7,987 nt of DNA, taken from the NCBI GenBank assembly GCA_047619485.1, contig JBLHKE010000347.1:1-7987 (forward strand), given 5' to 3'. The stretch comes from JBLHKE01 sp047619485. GTDB lineage: Bacteria; Verrucomicrobiota; Verrucomicrobiia; Verrucomicrobiales; DEV007. Below, in pieces: positions 6,766 through 7,987 of this stretch (positions are counted from its first letter, which is position 1; each line of letters begins with the position of its first letter). The position numbers were made by a program, and so were the translations under genes. The notes beneath the pieces are model-generated. The model worked only from the letters and a program-made list of their open reading frames with translations, was not told where the DNA came from and ran no database searches.

Positions 6766-6808
6766 TGGGCGGAGCCTGCCATCCGCCCAAGGATTCTTGA
6801 AAAAATCC
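6766..6808. terminator. Two adjacent small hairpins between convergent genes
   Basis: TGGGCGGA (6766-6773) and TCCGCCCA (6782-6789) form a perfect 8-bp stem with an 8-nt loop. Two nucleotides further, GGATT (6791-6795) and AATCC (6804-6808) can form a 5-bp stem around an A-rich loop. They could stop transcription coming from fhs or from the opposing gene, but no clean U-tract follows. Confidence 0.35.
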
Positions 6809-6892
6809 GCAGCTAGCAAAGAAGAAGTAAGGGAATTCGAGTGCTCCCTTGACGATCAGAACTAGGGCCGCCCCGCGAGGAGGCGAATTCGA

Positions 6893-7366
6893 TCACTCCG
6901 ATGCAAGGCGAGAAAGTTGATACTGTCCTGCTTCACCTAACATGTAGATCACATCGACACTGTCTTTATGAAAACCTTGGAGCTCGTATTTCTTTTCCGG
7001 CACCGACAGATGGAGAGCCCTGTCCTCGACTCTCCAGCGGCCTTCCCACAGGCCATCTTCCCCTTTCAGCTCGACTTCCCCTCCGGCAAGAAACCGAACC
7101 TCATAACTCCCAGCCGCCCAACTGAAAGACCACGCATTCGCCATCATAGAAACCTCGCTCATCTCACCTGAGGCGGGAGCAAACTGGTCGGATCGGCTGC
7201 CGTCCGAATTGTAGTTGGAAGATGACGACTGCCGCAGCAGGCTTTTACCTCCTGCGAATAATATTGCGATCAGCACTCCTCCTAACGTGAGACGCCCCAA
7301 TGCAAAAAGTCGTATCATATTATCTGGCAGCTTCAGATCCTTAGGGGTTGTCAGGAAATAAGTCAT
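6893..7366 (-). CDS. Small membrane-anchored protein of unknown function
   Basis: I do not recognise this family. From the ATG at 7366 the product has 157 residues: a short polar N-tail (MTYFLTTPKDLKLPDN), one hydrophobic segment (about LTLGGVLIAILFAGG, residues 24-38), and a Ser/Asn/Asp-rich linker (about 45-70). A C-terminal region of about 75 residues follows (WSFSWAAGSYEVRFLAGGEV, then DGLWEGRWRVEDRALHLSVP), rich in Trp, Gly and alternating hydrophobic residues, which suggests a small beta-sheet or beta-barrel fold facing the periplasm. An in-frame ATG at 7318 (MIRLFALGRLTLGG) gives a tighter signal anchor of 141 residues and is an equally good start; a TTG at 7399 is less likely. A perfect TATAAT lies upstream at 7414-7419. 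It converges on fhs and has no operon partner in the window. Confidence 0.65.
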   Translation of the reverse strand: MTYFLTTPKDLKLPDNMIRLFALGRLTLGGVLIAILFAGGKSLLRQSSSSNYNSDGSRSDQFAPASGEMSEVSMMANAWSFSWAAGSYEVRFLAGGEVELKGEDGLWEGRWRVEDRALHLSVPEKKYELQGFHKDSVDVIYMLGEAGQYQLSRLASE

Positions 7367-7413
7367 ACAAAGATGCGCAGGAATTTTAGCCAGCACCAAG
7401 ACAGATTTCAGCG

Positions 7414-7419
7414 ATTATA
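7414..7419 (-). promoter_or_regulatory. Perfect -10 box (TATAAT) upstream of the small membrane protein gene
   Basis: On the minus strand TATAAT reads from 7419 to 7414. It would place the transcript start near 7407, about 40 nt ahead of the ATG at 7366 and about 90 nt ahead of the one at 7318. No good TTGACA-like -35 lies 16-18 nt upstream and there is no extended TGn motif, so the promoter call rests on the -10 alone. Confidence 0.4.
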
Positions 7420-7616
7420 GCGGGCTATTTGAGTTGGAAGCTAACGCGGGTGATGGCCAAAATAACCAGCAGATTGTAGGAGTTATTTACTGACAAGCCC
7501 TTAGCTGCAAAAATCAACCATCGAAGCCATCCGCTGCTCGAATCCCAGCACTCGAAACCGCCATCACCCCTGCGATGAGGCGAACACGTGGTATGCCAAC
7601 GCCCCTAGGCGCGAGT
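7420..7616. other. Noncoding stretch with a 10-nt inverted repeat
   Basis: I see no gene here. The only structure noted is GGGTGATGGC at 7448-7457 matched by GCCATCACCC at 7560-7569, with 102 nt between. The stretch just downstream of the second arm may be the eroded continuation of the pelF-like remnant, but no frame supports that clearly. Confidence 0.4.
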
Positions 7617-7779
7617 TCACGCGCAGACCAGCGCCAGGTCAGCGGCGATGATCGCCGATCGGTGTGATGATCTGGTGCATCTAGGTCGAGACACCACCTG
7701 AAATGTACGGGTAAGTCCCGTCCAGCACGAGGCAGACGTCTGCGATCCCGTCCTTGTTTCTGACCCGGCTCGGGTCATA
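7617..7779 (-). pseudogene. Decayed N-terminal fragment of a PelF-type GT4 glycosyltransferase
   Basis: Reading the minus strand from 7779 gives YDPSRVRNKDG and then IADVCLVLDGTYPYISGGVS, followed by Thr, an amber codon (7681-7683) and MHQII. PelF glycosyltransferases of the Pel exopolysaccharide pathway begin with a very similar block, of the form ADVxLxLEGTYPYxxGGVSxWxHQxI, in which the residue before the x-HQ is Trp. A single TGG-to-TAG change explains the stop. After HQIITPIGDHRR the frame ends in TGA. A different frame then supplies DLALVCA, the sort of strand PelF carries next (LRFALV...), and this too ends at a stop (7617-7619). The amber plus frameshift, and the loss of similarity well short of the roughly 500 residues of PelF, indicate a dead gene. 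The PelF resemblance is from memory of the family; no search was run. Confidence 0.6.
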
Positions 7780-7820
7780 CGCCCCCTCCAGAATGCTCGC
7801 GCGGTGCGCACTTGAGTCCC

Positions 7821-7934
7821 ACAGCTCTCCAGAGTTGCCACGCTTTCCTCCAGACGTTTCTAATCGCGTTCGGCAAACAACACTTCCGCCTCGAGCAGTG
7901 GCCGGCGCAGGTCATCGGCAGCCCTACAAACTCG
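7821..7934 (-). pseudogene. Possible decayed helical coding stretch just upstream of the PelF-like remnant
   Basis: In a frame different from the PelF-like block, the minus strand reads CRAADDLRRPLLEAEVLFAE, then RD, an amber codon (7860-7862), then KRLEESVATLESC. This is charged, amphipathic and helix-like, unlike random translation of GC-rich noncoding DNA. It could be the end of the gene once upstream of pelF, or an upstream part of the same reading frame displaced by a frameshift between about 7780 and 7820. I do not recognise the family and the evidence is only composition. Confidence 0.25.
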
Positions 7935-7987
7935 ATGTCGGCCACCTGCTTGGAAATAATAACCAGAATGAATAATTCCAAATATTA

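Larger units (their letters stand above)
6588..6892. other. Hairpin-rich noncoding region between convergent genes
   Basis: This 305-nt segment lies between the 3' ends of fhs (plus) and the small membrane protein gene (minus). It holds a nested inverted repeat at 6591-6673, an 8-bp perfect stem at 6766-6789 and a smaller stem at 6791-6808. An open frame on the plus strand crosses the 3' part of fhs into this region and ends at 6865. It has no recognisable protein content and looks like an accidental shadow. The likely roles are transcription termination from both sides or a dispersed repeat cassette. Confidence 0.5.

Noticed and set aside
6248..6865. A 205-codon open frame on the plus strand overlapping the 3' part of fhs and the intergenic region.
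   Set aside because: Most of it is an alternate frame of fhs, its product is Arg/Pro/Ser-rich and low in complexity, and it crosses the inverted repeat. No family resemblance or start signal supports it.
7531..7563. A GCTGCTCGAATCCCAGC-like stretch followed closely by GCCA, resembling a tRNA T-arm and 3' end, as at an integration site.
   Set aside because: The stem does not pair as a proper T-arm, the acceptor spacing is wrong and there is no D-arm, anticodon arm or acceptor 5' half upstream. The likeness is limited to the common TCGAATCCC string.
1..7987. CRISPR array, transposase, phage or toxin-antitoxin module.
   Set aside because: No regularly spaced direct repeats, no transposase or integrase motifs and no paired small toxin-antitoxin frames were found on either strand.

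Overview
The window looks like a piece of chromosome from a Gram-negative bacterium, most probably of the Planctomycetes-Verrucomicrobia group. The sequence is GC-rich. It carries an LPS (Kdo) biosynthesis gene and a lipoprotein with a canonical lipobox. Most starts lack a clear Shine-Dalgarno sequence. The secreted phosphatase ends in a jelly-roll-like module of the kind common in that group. The phylum is an inference and was not tested by any search.

Layout. (1) Positions 1-1106, minus strand: kdsA, for metal-dependent Kdo-8-phosphate synthase, is followed 30 nt later by the first 83-84 codons of an exported protein that runs off the left edge and may be LptC-like. This looks like an LPS synthesis and export operon. 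(2) Positions 1107-1254: a divergent intergenic region. (3) Positions 1255-4732, plus strand: a tight three-gene cluster with gaps of 4 and 6 nt. It encodes a lipoprotein purple-acid-phosphatase-like metallophosphoesterase, an exported TPR protein, and a Nudix hydrolase strikingly like eukaryotic MTH1. (4) Positions 4733-4910: a noncoding gap with a GC-rich palindrome. (5) Positions 4911-6587: a complete fhs, for formate-tetrahydrofolate ligase, probably transcribed alone. (6) Positions 6588-6892: a noncoding, hairpin-rich segment between convergent genes. It begins with an 18-nt perfect inverted repeat whose arms are themselves palindromic. (7) Positions 6893-7366, minus strand: a small unrecognised membrane-anchored protein with a perfect TATAAT box upstream. 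(8) Positions 7420-7987: no intact gene. It contains a decayed minus-strand fragment that reads like the N-terminus of a PelF-type glycosyltransferase, interrupted by an amber codon where a tryptophan is expected and then frameshifted.

How the genes relate. kdsA and its partner serve the outer membrane. The phosphatase and TPR proteins are both exported and probably act together on the periplasmic side, while the Nudix enzyme would act in the cytoplasm on oxidised nucleotides, so its co-transcription may be only incidental. fhs feeds one-carbon metabolism. The right end looks like a region of gene decay and repeat accumulation. I see no CRISPR array, rRNA, tRNA, intact transposase or phage gene, and no convincing new defence or biosynthetic system. 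The most unusual items are the pelF remnant, the nested palindromes after fhs and the phosphatase-TPR-Nudix cluster.
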